Source of the DNA: Flagellimonas ochracea | Lineage (GTDB): Bacteria; Bacteroidota; Bacteroidia; Flavobacteriales; Flavobacteriaceae | Direction of reading: 5' to 3' | Assembly (NCBI RefSeq): GCF_009903685.1 | Contig: NZ_JAAABI010000001.1 | Span: 930,001-994,000 of the forward strand | Length of the DNA: 64,000 nt | In this document: positions 50,841 to 60,686 of the stretch, piece after piece | Numbering within the stretch: the stretch's first letter is position 1 | Layout of the letters: the number at the start of each line of letters is the position of its first letter | Program-made: the position numbers and the translations under genes | The notes under the pieces: model-generated | What the model was told of the DNA's origin: nothing | Databases searched by the model: none | What the model saw: the letters and a program-made list of their open reading frames with translations, nothing else

Positions 50841-52748
50841 TCAAAGCGCTTCGGATATGATTTTCTCTACGATTTCTGGATTCAGCAAAGTTGACGTATC
50901 CCCAAGATTAGAGGTGTCATTGGATGCAATTTTTCGCAAAATACGGCGCATGATTTTACCACTTCGGGTTTTGGGCAATCCGGGCACGAACTGAATCTTG
51001 TCCAACTTGGCAATCGGTCCGATATGTTCCGTGATCATCTGGTTAATTTCTTTTTTGAGGTTATCGCGATCCCGTGATTCACCGGTTTCCTTTAAAATCA
51101 CATAACCGTAAAGCGCATTGCCTTTCACATCATGGGGGAAACCTACAATAGCTGACTCCGCTACCGCAGGGTGCTCGTTAATGGCATCCTCAATGGGTGC
51201 GGTTCCCAGATTATGGCCCGATACAATGATTACATCATCCACCCGGCCGGTGATGCGATAGTAACCCACCTCATCCCGAAGTGCGCCATCGCCCGTAAAA
51301 TACATGCCATCAAAGGCTGAAAAATAGGTGTCTTTATACCGTTGATGGTCTCCCCAAATTGTGCGGGCAATGGACGGCCATGGGAATTTGATACACAACC
51401 GCCCATCTACTTGGTTTACTTTTATTTCTTTTCCATTTTCATCCATCAAAGCTGGCTGCACTCCTGGCATGGGCAAGGTTGCGTAGGTTGGCTTTGTGGG
51501 TGTCGAAAACGGAATAGGCGAAATCAAAATACCTCCGGTTTCCGTTTGCCACCATGTATCCACAATGGGGCACTTTTTGTCACCCACATGATCGTTGTAC
51601 CAGTGCCAAGCTTCCTCGTTGATGGGTTCTCCCACCGTGCCCAGCACCTTTAAACTAGAAAGGTCGTACTTCGTAACAAAATCCAGATTTTCCTTGGCCA
51701 AGGCCCGGATGGCCGTCGGTGCGGTGTAAAATTGTGTGATTTTATGCTTTTGAACGATTTCCCAAAAACGTCCGTAATCAGGATAAGAAGGTACGCCTTC
51801 AAACATGACGGTGGTTGCGCCATTGGCCAAGGGTCCATAAACGATGTAAGAATGGCCCGTGATCCATCCTATATCTGCCGTGCACCAATACACATCATCC
51901 TCTCGGTACTGGAACACATTTTTGAAGGTATACGCCGTGTAGACCATATAACCGGCCGTGGAATGCATCATGCCCTTAGGTCGACCTGTAGACCCTGAGG
52001 TGTACAAAATGAAAAGTGGGTCCTCGGCCTCCATAATCTCCGCCACGCAATCCGCATACGCTTTGTCCAGTAATGACTGTAACCAATAATCACGACCTTT
52101 CTTCATGGTTACCTTCCCATTTGTTCGCTTGGCCACCAACACGGTTTCCACACTGGGACACTGTTTTAGTGCATCATCCACAATGCCTTTAAGGTCGATG
52201 GTTTTATTTCCCCGGAAGGAACCATCGGAGGTCAACACCATTTTGGCTCCACAATCGTTGATTCGGGTAGCCAGTGCTGTTGAAGAAAATCCTGCGAAAA
52301 CTACTGAGTGAACGGCACCTATACGCGCACAGGCTAAAACGGAAATAGCCAATTCAGGAATCATGGGCAAATAAATAATGACCCTATCCCCTTTTTGAAT
52401 GCCCTTTTCCTTAAGCACATTGGCAAACTTGCTTACCCGCTCGTGCAATTGTCTGTAGGTGATGTGTTCAGCGGGTTCTTTCGGGTTATTTGGCTCGAAA
52501 AGAATGGCGGTTTTATCACCCCGACTTCTCAAATGCCGGTCGATACAGTTTTCGGTGATGTTGAGCCGGGCCCCCTCAAACCATTTGATTTTGGGTTTGA
52601 TAAAATCCCAATCCAAGACCTTATCCCAGCGTTTACGCCAAAAAAAATGCTCCTCGGCCACCTCCTCCCAAAAGGCCTCGGGATTTCTGACCGATTTCCT
52701 ATAGACCTGAAAATATTCCTCCAAATGTTTTATATGGTAGTTGCTCAT
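50841..52748 (-). CDS. acs: Acetate-CoA ligase (acetyl-CoA synthetase)
   Basis: 635 residues, the normal Acs length. It makes acetyl-CoA from acetate, ATP and CoA through acetyl-AMP. ATP-binding loop YTSGSTGRPKGMMHS (near residue 250), WWQTETGG, and TGDGALRDEVGYYRITGRVDD are intact. The catalytic, acetylation-regulated Lys598 is in TRSGKIMRR. It is third in a leftward run after a DUF4212 protein and an ActP-like symporter, so acetate import and activation appear to be encoded together. Confidence 0.96.
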   Translation of the reverse strand: MSNYHIKHLEEYFQVYRKSVRNPEAFWEEVAEEHFFWRKRWDKVLDWDFIKPKIKWFEGARLNITENCIDRHLRSRGDKTAILFEPNNPKEPAEHITYRQLHERVSKFANVLKEKGIQKGDRVIIYLPMIPELAISVLACARIGAVHSVVFAGFSSTALATRINDCGAKMVLTSDGSFRGNKTIDLKGIVDDALKQCPSVETVLVAKRTNGKVTMKKGRDYWLQSLLDKAYADCVAEIMEAEDPLFILYTSGSTGRPKGMMHSTAGYMVYTAYTFKNVFQYREDDVYWCTADIGWITGHSYIVYGPLANGATTVMFEGVPSYPDYGRFWEIVQKHKITQFYTAPTAIRALAKENLDFVTKYDLSSLKVLGTVGEPINEEAWHWYNDHVGDKKCPIVDTWWQTETGGILISPIPFSTPTKPTYATLPMPGVQPALMDENGKEIKVNQVDGRLCIKFPWPSIARTIWGDHQRYKDTYFSAFDGMYFTGDGALRDEVGYYRITGRVDDVIIVSGHNLGTAPIEDAINEHPAVAESAIVGFPHDVKGNALYGYVILKETGESRDRDNLKKEINQMITEHIGPIAKLDKIQFVPGLPKTRSGKIMRRILRKIASNDTSNLGDTSTLLNPEIVEKIISEAL

Positions 52749-52810
52749 TAATTCCTTAAGATTAAATGGACTTAAATTTATGAAAAAGAGATGACTGTTT
52801 GCCTTTTAAT

Positions 52811-54586
52811 TTAATGTTCTAAAGCCTCCCCCGACCCACTTGGTATACGGATATGTTCCACTATTTCCTGTACCTCCTCGGGTGGTGAAGCCGTGAACTT
52901 GGAAACAAGGAACGCCACTGCTAAATTGACCAACATCCCGACCGTGCCGAAGCCTTCGGGTGAGATGCCCCACCACCAGTGTTCAGCTTTACTGGTTTCT
53001 TCTTGACCCACCCAACCCAATTTAAATCGGGCTATATAATAACAGGTGATGCCCAGTCCAGCGACCATACCGGCAATGGCTCCTTCACGGTTCATACGTT
53101 TGCTAAAGATGCCCATAACTATGGCTGGGAAAAAGGAAGAGGCCGCCAAGCCAAAAGCCAAGGCCACCACAGAAGCCACAAATCCTGGTGGGTGAATCCC
53201 AAAGTATCCAGCCACCACTACCGCCAACAAAGCGGAGAAGCGGGCTATCCACAACTCTTTCTTATCGGAAATGTCTGGAGCTAATTGTTTTTTGATCAAG
53301 TCATGGGAAATTGAAGTGGAAATTACCAAAAGTAAACCCGCTGCAGTGGACAAAGCGGCTGCAAGACCCCCTGCTGCCACCAAGGCAATGACCCAATTGG
53401 GCAATCCTGCAATCTCCGGATTGGCCAAAACGGTTATATCCCGGTCTATATAGAGTTCATTTTTTCCTTTACCGAAATTATAGATGATTCGTTCGCCATA
53501 ATCCCCTCGTGATTCTGAAAATTCAGGTTTTTTCCCATCAATGGCTGGTCCCGGTAAATATTGAATCTTTCCATCTTCATTTTTATCGGTCCACGCAATC
53601 AATCCGGTATCTTCCCATTTGGTAAACCAGGTCGGAATCTCTTTATAAGGGGTATCCTGCACCGTTTTCATCAAATTGGTCCGTGCAAAAACAGCAATGG
53701 CTGGAGCCGTAGTATATAAAATGGCAATGAACAACAACGCATACCCTGCAGATTTCCGGGCATCCCGTACTTTGGGCACCGTAAAAAAGCGAATAATCAC
53801 ATGGGGAAGGCCGGCAGTTCCCAACATCAAGGCGGCCGTGATAAAAAACACATCTGTAGTAGATTTGGAACCATCGGTGTAGGCCGTAAAGCCCAAGTCG
53901 GTCATCAAACCGTCCAATTTATCCAATAAATAAACCCCATCTTCCCCTGCTGAACCAAATCCTATTTGGGGCACTGGATTCCCCGTTGCCATTAAGGATA
54001 TAAAAATAGCTGGGACCATAAAAGCAAAAATCAATACGCAATATTGTGCCACTTGTGTATAGGTGATGCCTTTCATCCCTCCCAAAAATGCATAAAAAAG
54101 CACTACAGCCATACCGATGTACACGCCCGTATTGACATCCACGTCCAAGAATCGGGAAAAGACCACCCCTACGCCCCGCATTTGTCCAGCGACATAGGTG
54201 AAGGAAACAAAAAGCGCCGCAACCACGGCAACGGTTCGGGCCACGTTGCTGTAATAGCGATCACCGATAAAGTCTGGGACCGTAAATTTTCCAAATTTCC
54301 GTAGGTAAGGCGCAAGTAGCAATGCCAAAAGCACATAACCACCAGTCCACCCCATAAGATATACGGAACCATCATAGCCTGAAAAGGCAATTATTCCTGC
54401 CATCCCCAAAAAAGAGGCGGCGGACATCCAATCGGCGGCGGTGGCCAATCCATTGGCCAAAGGGGAGACTCCCCCACCGGCAACATAAAACTCTTTGGTA
54501 GAAGCTGCTCTGGACCAAATGGCAATCCCGATATATAGGGCAAAAGTTAGTCCGACAATGATAAACGTCCATGTTTGAATACTCAT
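52811..54586 (-). CDS. Cation/acetate symporter-like SSS transporter
   Basis: 591 residues, about thirteen transmembrane helices. The start SIQTWTFIIVGLTFALYIGI, FYVAGGGVSPLANGLATAADWMSAASFLG (in parts) and GLAAALSTAAGLLLVISTSISHD are characteristic of the ActP/DUF4212-partnered branch of sodium:solute symporters. A ~75-residue extramembrane loop (residues ~310-385) sits mid-protein. Context supports acetate as the substrate: the DUF4212 gene precedes it by 3 bp and acs follows by 62 bp. Propionate or other monocarboxylates are possible. Confidence 0.9.
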   Translation of the reverse strand: MSIQTWTFIIVGLTFALYIGIAIWSRAASTKEFYVAGGGVSPLANGLATAADWMSAASFLGMAGIIAFSGYDGSVYLMGWTGGYVLLALLLAPYLRKFGKFTVPDFIGDRYYSNVARTVAVVAALFVSFTYVAGQMRGVGVVFSRFLDVDVNTGVYIGMAVVLFYAFLGGMKGITYTQVAQYCVLIFAFMVPAIFISLMATGNPVPQIGFGSAGEDGVYLLDKLDGLMTDLGFTAYTDGSKSTTDVFFITAALMLGTAGLPHVIIRFFTVPKVRDARKSAGYALLFIAILYTTAPAIAVFARTNLMKTVQDTPYKEIPTWFTKWEDTGLIAWTDKNEDGKIQYLPGPAIDGKKPEFSESRGDYGERIIYNFGKGKNELYIDRDITVLANPEIAGLPNWVIALVAAGGLAAALSTAAGLLLVISTSISHDLIKKQLAPDISDKKELWIARFSALLAVVVAGYFGIHPPGFVASVVALAFGLAASSFFPAIVMGIFSKRMNREGAIAGMVAGLGITCYYIARFKLGWVGQEETSKAEHWWWGISPEGFGTVGMLVNLAVAFLVSKFTASPPEEVQEIVEHIRIPSGSGEALEH

Positions 54587-54589
54587 GCG

Positions 54590-54844
54590 CTACTCGTTTA
54601 CCTTATATTTTTTGTCCAGCTTGTTCATTAAACGAACATATACAAAAATGAGAATGACAAAAACAAAAATGGAACCCTGCTGCGCAAACCAAAAACCCAA
54701 CTTGAATCCACCCAGACGAATCGAGTTGAGTTGGTCAACCAAAAGAATCCCGAAACCGTAGGAAACCAAAAACCAAATGGAAAGCAATATGGCAAGGTAA
54801 CGAAGGTTTTCCTTCCAATACTTTTTGCGTTGCGAAGTGTCCAT
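54590..54844 (-). CDS. DUF4212 family small symporter subunit
   Basis: 84 residues with two transmembrane helices (about 16-37 and 52-73). YWKENLRYLAILLSIWFLVS and GFKLGFWFAQQGSIFVFVIL match DUF4212, the small partner protein encoded beside SSS transporters. It is thought to form part of the sodium/substrate symporter. The stop is 3 bp before the large subunit start, indicating coupled expression. First gene of the acetate module. Confidence 0.9.
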   Translation of the reverse strand: MDTSQRKKYWKENLRYLAILLSIWFLVSYGFGILLVDQLNSIRLGGFKLGFWFAQQGSIFVFVILIFVYVRLMNKLDKKYKVNE

Positions 54845-54900
54845 GCTGTTGTTTAAGCAAAGAAAGATAGGGAATTTACCAATAAAAAATTTTCAGAGCG

Positions 54901-54956
54901 AGTGCAGTCAAGATGGCTTTATATTTATGTGCGAAAAAACAGTTCTCGACTGCGCC
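54901..54956. repeat. Degenerate inverted repeat between purC and the acetate module
   Basis: AGTGCAGTCAAGA (54901-54913) and TCTCGACTGCGCC (54944-54956) can pair at 10 of 13 positions, with two of the three mismatches able to form G-U. The TCTCGACTGCGC core looks like a dispersed palindromic repeat I have seen in flavobacterial genomes. It could also be a convergent hairpin between the leftward purC end and the acetate operon promoter. Confidence 0.4.
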
Positions 54957-54996
54957 CTAACTTACGCAAGTATGCTATTCGTAAAGACTCAAACCC

Positions 54997-55953
54997 TTAC
55001 AGCTTTGACAAGTACTGGGCCACATTGGCCCCTATGCGTTCGTGTATGTTGGTAATATCCGCTTTTAGAAACGGTTTTCCCAAAATACTTTCATACAGTT
55101 CGATGTACCTTTCAGAAACTGAAGTCACATAGGCATCATCCATTTCTGGTACTTTTTGCCCCTCCAGTCCTTGAAAACCATTGGAAATCAACCATTGGCG
55201 TACAAATTCCTTGGATAGTTGTTTTTGGGGTTCTCCCTTGTCCTGACGCTCTTGATAGCCGTCTACATAGAAATATCGGGAAGAATCTGGCGTGTGGATT
55301 TCATCGATGAGAACAATTTCACCGTCTTTGGTTTTTCCAAATTCGTATTTAGTGTCCACCAAAATCAGGCCTTGTTTAGCGGCGATTTCAGTTCCACGCT
55401 GAAACAACGCCCGGGTGTATTTTTCAAGTACTTCATAGTCGTGCTGCGAAACAATCCCTTTTTTTAAAATGTCTTCACGTGAAATATCTTCATCGTGATC
55501 TCCCTTTTCAGCTTTGGTCGCTGGAGTGATAATGGGCTCTGGAAATTGGTCATTCTCTTTCATCCCCTCGGGCATGGAAACCCCACAAAGCATTCGTTTG
55601 CCCACTTTGTATTCTCGGGCTGCATGCCCTGATAGGTACCCACGAATGACCATTTCTACTTTAAAGGGTTGGCACGCCTTTCCTACGGCCACATTGGGGT
55701 CTGGAGTGGCCATCAACCAATTGGGCACCAAATCTTCCGTAGCCTTCATCATATGGGTGGCAATCTGATTAAGGATTTGACCCTTGTACGGAATTCCCCG
55801 GGGCATGACCACATCAAAGGCTGAAATACGATCGGTGGCCACTATCACCAGTATATCATTCTCCAAGGTATACACTTCCCTGACCTTTCCTTGATATACA
55901 GATCTTTGACCAACAAAATGGAAGTCTGTGGCCATTAAGGTATTTTGCCCCAT
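54997..55953 (-). CDS. purC: Phosphoribosylaminoimidazole-succinocarboxamide synthase
   Basis: 318 residues from ATG 55953, one base after the phoH stop; ATG 55935 is another option, and an upstream ATG would overlap phoH. It makes SAICAR from CAIR, aspartate and ATP in purine synthesis. Motifs: [20 protein letters not shown] (in parts [12 protein letters not shown]), [36 protein letters not shown] and [27 protein letters not shown] (in parts [20 protein letters not shown]). This longer form resembles eukaryotic/Bacteroidota PurC. Cytoplasmic. Cotranscribed with phoH. Confidence 0.95.
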   Translation of the reverse strand: MGQNTLMATDFHFVGQRSVYQGKVREVYTLENDILVIVATDRISAFDVVMPRGIPYKGQILNQIATHMMKATEDLVPNWLMATPDPNVAVGKACQPFKVEMVIRGYLSGHAAREYKVGKRMLCGVSMPEGMKENDQFPEPIITPATKAEKGDHDEDISREDILKKGIVSQHDYEVLEKYTRALFQRGTEIAAKQGLILVDTKYEFGKTKDGEIVLIDEIHTPDSSRYFYVDGYQERQDKGEPQKQLSKEFVRQWLISNGFQGLEGQKVPEMDDAYVTSVSERYIELYESILGKPFLKADITNIHERIGANVAQYLSKL

Positions 55954-55954
55954 A

Positions 55955-56914
55955 CTAGAATTGATTTTGATGCTCGATGTTCTTGTAGGCATCGATAACC
56001 TTTTTCACCAAACTATGGCGGATTACATCCTTATCATCTAAATAAATGATACTGATGCCCTTTACATTTTTGAGTATGAGCAACGCTTCTTTCAGGCCAG
56101 AAATGACTCGTCTTGGCAAATCGATTTGTCCAGGGTCACCAGTCAACAAAAACTTGGCATTCTTACCCATTCGGGTCAGGAACATTTTCATTTGGGCATG
56201 GGTAGTATTCTGTGCTTCATCCAAAATCACAAAAGCGTTGTCCAATGTGCGCCCACGCATAAACGCCATGGGTGCAATCTGAATGGTGCCGTCTTCGATG
56301 TATTTTGCCAGCTTCTCAGCGGGTATCATGTCGCGAAGGGCATCATATAAAGGCTGCATATAGGGATCCAACTTTTCTTTTAAATCGCCGGGTAGAAAAC
56401 CGAGATTTTCACCTGCCTCAACAGCTGGTCTGGTCAAAATAATACGTCGTACCTGCTTTTCCTTCAATGCCTTTACCGCAAGTGCTACTCCTGTATACGT
56501 TTTTCCCGTACCGGCTGGACCAATGGCAAAAACCATATCATCCTTTCCACATGCATCCACCATTTTGCGCTGGTTTACCGTCTGTGCTTTAATGAGTCTT
56601 CCGCTAACACCATGCACAAGAACCTCACCACTGCTTTTGGAGGCAGCATAGTCTTCCCTGCCGTTGCTGGTGAGCACTCGTTCTATCATGTTCTCATCCA
56701 GTTTGTTGTATTTTGTAAACTGTCCGGTTAACATGTCAAAGCGCTTATCGAACTCCTCCAAGAGCTCTTCATCACCATAGACTTTGATTTTACTGCCCCG
56801 AGCAACAATTTTTAGCTTGGGAAAATATTTTTTTAACAGTTCAATGTTCTCGTTATGTTGCCCAAAAAAGTCTTGGGGGCTAATTTCTGTAAGTTCTATT
56901 ATAAGTTCGTTCAA
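55955..56914 (-). CDS. PhoH-like P-loop ATPase
   Basis: 319 residues. Walker [42 protein letters not shown] (part), Walker [20 protein letters not shown] and [14 protein letters not shown] are the PhoH family hallmarks. The N-terminal ~110 residues carry a KH-like RNA-binding-type domain ([21 protein letters not shown]). PhoH proteins are linked to RNA handling, with ATPase/helicase-like activity; the physiological role is unsettled. The start is TTG at 56914 ([11 protein letters not shown]). A -7 box TAAGTTTG (56985-56992, minus strand) is about 70 bp upstream. Operon with purC. Confidence 0.92.
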   Translation of the reverse strand: MNELIIELTEISPQDFFGQHNENIELLKKYFPKLKIVARGSKIKVYGDEELLEEFDKRFDMLTGQFTKYNKLDENMIERVLTSNGREDYAASKSSGEVLVHGVSGRLIKAQTVNQRKMVDACGKDDMVFAIGPAGTGKTYTGVALAVKALKEKQVRRIILTRPAVEAGENLGFLPGDLKEKLDPYMQPLYDALRDMIPAEKLAKYIEDGTIQIAPMAFMRGRTLDNAFVILDEAQNTTHAQMKMFLTRMGKNAKFLLTGDPGQIDLPRRVISGLKEALLILKNVKGISIIYLDDKDVIRHSLVKKVIDAYKNIEHQNQF

Positions 56915-57037
56915 AAAGTGCGGGGTATTTTATGGTTATTTTTGAAGAATTGTATTCTTTCTTTTTTAATGTAATTTTACTGCACAAACTTAACCAAAAA
57001 TCAATTTGAGCAGCGAAAAACATATCAACAGTATTGC

Positions 57038-57868
57038 ATGGCAATCATAACCTTAACTACCGATTTCGGCTATAAAGACCACTTTGTGGGTGCTGTGAAA
57101 GGTGCAATACTGAGTAGCTTGCCCGAGGTCAACATTGTTGATATTTCCCATGCGATAAGTCCCTTCAACATTCAGGAATGTGCTTATATTCTCAAGAATG
57201 CCTATCGTTCGTTCCCTGCGGGAACAGTACATGTTGTTGGGGTAGATTCAGAAATTTCACCCGAAAATGAGCATATCGTGGTTTGTGTTGATGGACATTA
57301 TTTCATAAGTGCCAACAACGGGGTCATCTCTTTGATAACTTCTGAGGTGAAACCAGAAAAGGTGGTGGAAATTCATCTGCCAAATGTCAATTCCGGTTCT
57401 TTTCCCGTGCTTGATGTATTTACACAAGTGGCTTGTCACATCGCACGTGGTGGTAAATTGGAGGTGGTAGGAAAACCTTTCCAGTCACTGAAGGAACTAA
57501 AGGATTTTGAACCTCGAATCATTGATAACGGCAAAACTATTTCTGGCAATGTGATTTATATTGATAATTATGGCAACGTAGTCACCAATATTCAAAAAAG
57601 TCTTTTTGAGGCCTATCGCAATGGACGCAATTTTGAAGTAATAGCGCGAACGACCATAATAAATCAAATCCACAAAAGTTATAATGGTATAGTGAATTAT
57701 GACCTGGACAAACAACAACGCAAGGGGCCGGGTGATGCACTGGCCCTCTTTAATTCCGCAGGATACGTGGAACTGGCTATTTATAAAAGTGACCTAAATT
57801 CCGTAGGCGGAGCTTCCAGCCTGCTTGGATTAAATTACAGGGATACGGTAACCATAAATTTTCTTTAA
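57038..57868 (+). CDS. SAM hydroxide adenosyltransferase (DUF62)
   Basis: 276 residues, full length. The family hydrolyses S-adenosylmethionine to adenosine and methionine using a bound water/hydroxide. Motifs LTTDFGYKDHFVGAVKG, VVGVDSEISPENEHIV, FISANNGVISL, YIDNYGNVVTNI and GDALALFNSAGYVELAIY are conserved with fluorinase-like folds. It may help recycle SAM or buffer its level. ATG at 57038. The next gene begins directly after its stop (TAAATG). First of a run through gldG. Confidence 0.92.
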   Translation: MAIITLTTDFGYKDHFVGAVKGAILSSLPEVNIVDISHAISPFNIQECAYILKNAYRSFPAGTVHVVGVDSEISPENEHIVVCVDGHYFISANNGVISLITSEVKPEKVVEIHLPNVNSGSFPVLDVFTQVACHIARGGKLEVVGKPFQSLKELKDFEPRIIDNGKTISGNVIYIDNYGNVVTNIQKSLFEAYRNGRNFEVIARTTIINQIHKSYNGIVNYDLDKQQRKGPGDALALFNSAGYVELAIYKSDLNSVGGASSLLGLNYRDTVTINFL

Positions 57869-58159
57869 ATGTTGATTCGTATCGTAAAACTCACTTTTAA
57901 ACCCGAAAATATCCCTAGTTTTGAGCGCATATTCCGGAAGTCCAAAAATGGGATTCAGGGCTTCAATGGATGTCAACTGGTAGAGCTTTATCAAGATATT
58001 AAGGACCCCTGTGTATTTTTCACATACAGTTTTTGGGAAAACGAATCGGATTTGGAACATTATAGGTCTTCTGATTTTTTTAAATCGGTTTGGGGCCGGA
58101 CAAAAGTCCTGTTTTCTAAAAAACCAGAAGCTTGGAGTGTCAATAAGGTCCAAATTTAA
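57869..58159 (+). CDS. ABM/YgiN-fold small protein
   Basis: 96 residues. MLIRIVKLTFKPENIPSFER, then GFNGCQLVELYQDIKDP, FFTYSFWENESDLEHYR and KSVWGRTKVLFSKKPEAW give the ferredoxin-like fold of antibiotic-biosynthesis monooxygenase/quinol monooxygenase-like proteins. No function is assigned; members bind quinones or haem. Starts immediately after the SAM hydrolase stop and ends 11 bp before gldF, so it is within the operon. Confidence 0.75.
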   Translation: MLIRIVKLTFKPENIPSFERIFRKSKNGIQGFNGCQLVELYQDIKDPCVFFTYSFWENESDLEHYRSSDFFKSVWGRTKVLFSKKPEAWSVNKVQI

Positions 58160-58170
58160 AAAGAAGTTGA

Positions 58171-58902
58171 ATGTTTGCTATTTTTAAAAGAGAGGTTCAA
58201 TCTTTTTTCACGTCTTCCATCGGGTATTTGATTGTGGGGTCCTTTTTACTGCTCACAGGACTTTTTCTGTGGGTTTTTAAAGGTGATTTCAACATATTTG
58301 ATTACGGGTTTGCCGATTTGGGGAACTTTTTTCTTCTAGCCCCTTGGATTTTTATCTTTTTGGTGCCGGCAATTACCATGAAAAGCTTTTCAGAAGAGCA
58401 AAAAATGGGCACGTTGGAATTGTTGTTGATTAAACCCATTTCCGTTTGGCAATTGGTTGTAGGAAAGTTTTTGGGTGCCTTTCTTTTGTGTGTCATTGCC
58501 GTGGTTCCCACACTGATCTATATTTTTGCCATTTCGAGTTTGGGCATCACTGCAGGTAATTATGATATTGGTGTGGTATTGGGATCTTATTTTGGACTGC
58601 TTTTTTTAATTGCGGCCTACACTTCCATGGGTGTATTTGCCTCCACGCTTTCCAACAACCAAATCATAGCATTTTTAACTGGAGTTTTTTTCTGTTTTCT
58701 GTTCTTTAACGGATTTGATGCGGTTTCATCACTGTTCGAAAATGACAGCACACAGCAATTGATTCAATCCATTGGTACCAAATCACATTTTGATAGTATT
58801 GCAAGGGGTGTTATCGATACAAGGGACTTGATCTACTTTGTTTCGCTGACCTTTCTTTTTCTCTACCTCACCAATCTAAGATTAAAACAGCTGCCACGAT
58901 GA
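58171..58902 (+). CDS. gldF: Gliding motility ABC transporter permease GldF
   Basis: 243 residues with six transmembrane segments of the ABC-2 type (SSIGYLIVGSFLLLTGLFLW onward). Matches GldF, which with GldA and GldG forms an ABC transporter required for gliding in Flavobacterium johnsoniae. The ABC ATPase gldA is not adjacent. Stop overlaps the ATG of gldG by 4 bp (ATGA). The gene order gldF-gldG-dnaN is a familiar Bacteroidota layout. Confidence 0.92.
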   Translation: MFAIFKREVQSFFTSSIGYLIVGSFLLLTGLFLWVFKGDFNIFDYGFADLGNFFLLAPWIFIFLVPAITMKSFSEEQKMGTLELLLIKPISVWQLVVGKFLGAFLLCVIAVVPTLIYIFAISSLGITAGNYDIGVVLGSYFGLLFLIAAYTSMGVFASTLSNNQIIAFLTGVFFCFLFFNGFDAVSSLFENDSTQQLIQSIGTKSHFDSIARGVIDTRDLIYFVSLTFLFLYLTNLRLKQLPR

Positions 58903-60566
58903 AGGGAAAATTAATTATTTCAGTTTTCAAAGCACTGATTTTAGTCGTGGCCATCAATCTGTTGGGCGGTTTATTGCATACCCGCTTGGATTTGACCGAG
59001 GATCAGCGGTATACCTTATCGGAACCTACCGTGGATGTGGTTCAAAAATTTGATTCTCCTGTTATTGTGGATATTCTTTTGGATGGGAATATCCCTCCAG
59101 AGTTTTCAAGACTCAAAACAGAAACAGTACAATTGTTGGAATCCTTCGCATCTAAAAACAATAACATCAAATACAACTTGGTCGACCCTCTTGAAGATAA
59201 AAGTCAAGCGCAAAATACCATTGCCGAACTTCAAGCTTTAGGATTGCAGCCTGCTAATGTTACCGTTGAAGAGAACGGCAAAGTGTCCCAAGAATTGGTT
59301 TTTCCTTGGGCCTTGGCTAATTATGGTGATGAGACTGTAAAAGTTCCACTGTTGAAGAATAAGCTGGGCTCAACGGCCGAGGAACGCATAAACAATTCGG
59401 TGCAACAACTGGAATATGCCTTCGCAGATGCCTTTACCAAATTAAGCACCGTTGAAAAGAAAAGTATAGTCGTAATCAAAGGCAATGGGGAATTGGATGA
59501 CATCTACTTGGCGGACTACCTGACCAGTATAAGGGATTATTACAATATTGGAGCCATTACCTTGGATTCTGTGGACGTAAATCCAGAAAAAGTATTGGAC
59601 CAGTTAAAGAATTTTGATCTTGCTTTGATTGCGAAACCCACGGAACCTTTCTCCGATGAAGAAAAATATGTGATGGACCAATATGTGGTTCAAGGAGGTA
59701 AATCCATTTGGCTTTTGGACCAAGTAGCCATGGAAATGGACAGTATTTACAAGGGTGGTGGCAGTGCGGTTGCTATCCCCCGAAATTTGAACCTCAAAGA
59801 TTTTTTCTTCAATTATGGCATTCGAATAAATCCAGTTTTGGTGAATGACCTCTATTTTACCCAGATTGTCTTGGCCACTGGAGAAGGGAATGATTCCCAA
59901 TACAACCCCTTGCCCTGGTATTACAACCCCATGGTTTTTTCTAGGAACAACCATCCAATCAATACCAACATTGAAGCCGTCAAGTTTCAGTTTACCGCCC
60001 CCATCGAAATGTTGGAAAATGATTACGACAAAACCGTACTGCTAATGAGCTCTCCCCTTTCCAAAACGGAAGGTGTCCCAAAACAGATTGGTCTGGACAT
60101 TTTGAACGTTCCCCCGAATCGGGAATCCTACAATAATGGAAATCAACCCTTGGCGGTACTTGTTGCGGGAAACTTTGTTTCTATGTACAAAGATCGCGTG
60201 AAACCATTGGAACTTGACAATAGTGTTGAAATTGGCACAGAAAATAAACTGATTGTTATTTCCGATGGTGATGTCATCAAAAATCAACTCAGAAATGGCA
60301 GACCGTTGGAATTGGGTTATGACAAATGGACCAACAGCTTTTATGGCAACAAGGAATTTTTGGTCAATTGCACGAATTACCTTTTGGATGACACCGGACT
60401 TATAAACATCAGAAACAAAGAAGTGTCCATCCCTATGCTGGACGCACAGAAAATTGCAGGCCAGAAAACCAAATGGCAATTGATAAATATTGGACTTCCT
60501 GTAGCTTTAACTGTGCTTTTGGGTATTTTCTTCAACTTTTACAGAAAAAGAAAATTTACCCGTTAG
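58899..60566 (+). CDS. gldG: Gliding motility-associated ABC transporter substrate-binding protein GldG
   Basis: 555 residues. One N-terminal anchor helix (near 8-25), a large extracytoplasmic region (RLDLTEDQRYTLSEPTVDVV, then VVIKGNGELDD, FSDEEKYVMDQYVVQGGKSI) of the IFT52/GldG ABC-type_uncharacterised family, and a C-terminal membrane helix (LINIGLPVALTVLLGIFF). It probably works with GldF and GldA in motility or secretion-related export. The gene is followed by the dnaN promoter region. Confidence 0.92.
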   Translation: MKGKLIISVFKALILVVAINLLGGLLHTRLDLTEDQRYTLSEPTVDVVQKFDSPVIVDILLDGNIPPEFSRLKTETVQLLESFASKNNNIKYNLVDPLEDKSQAQNTIAELQALGLQPANVTVEENGKVSQELVFPWALANYGDETVKVPLLKNKLGSTAEERINNSVQQLEYAFADAFTKLSTVEKKSIVVIKGNGELDDIYLADYLTSIRDYYNIGAITLDSVDVNPEKVLDQLKNFDLALIAKPTEPFSDEEKYVMDQYVVQGGKSIWLLDQVAMEMDSIYKGGGSAVAIPRNLNLKDFFFNYGIRINPVLVNDLYFTQIVLATGEGNDSQYNPLPWYYNPMVFSRNNHPINTNIEAVKFQFTAPIEMLENDYDKTVLLMSSPLSKTEGVPKQIGLDILNVPPNRESYNNGNQPLAVLVAGNFVSMYKDRVKPLELDNSVEIGTENKLIVISDGDVIKNQLRNGRPLELGYDKWTNSFYGNKEFLVNCTNYLLDDTGLINIRNKEVSIPMLDAQKIAGQKTKWQLINIGLPVALTVLLGIFFNFYRKRKFTR

Positions 60567-60586
60567 CTGTTGATAAATTTGTTTCT

Positions 60587-60613
60587 TTGCTAAACCGTTT
60601 TAAGATATATTTG
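60587..60613 (+). promoter_or_regulatory. Candidate promoter of dnaN
   Basis: TTG (60587-60589), 16-bp spacer, TATATTTG (60606-60613). The leader to ATG 60687 is about 70 nt. A second -7 match, TAAATTTG (60574-60581), has no TTG. TTATCAACA lies nearby on the minus strand at 60568-60576. Confidence 0.45.
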
Positions 60614-60686
60614 TTTTTATCGATTTTGTGAGCCTTTGTAGTATGAAAAAGACCAACAAGGGCCATCATTTTAAAGAATTTCTTTG

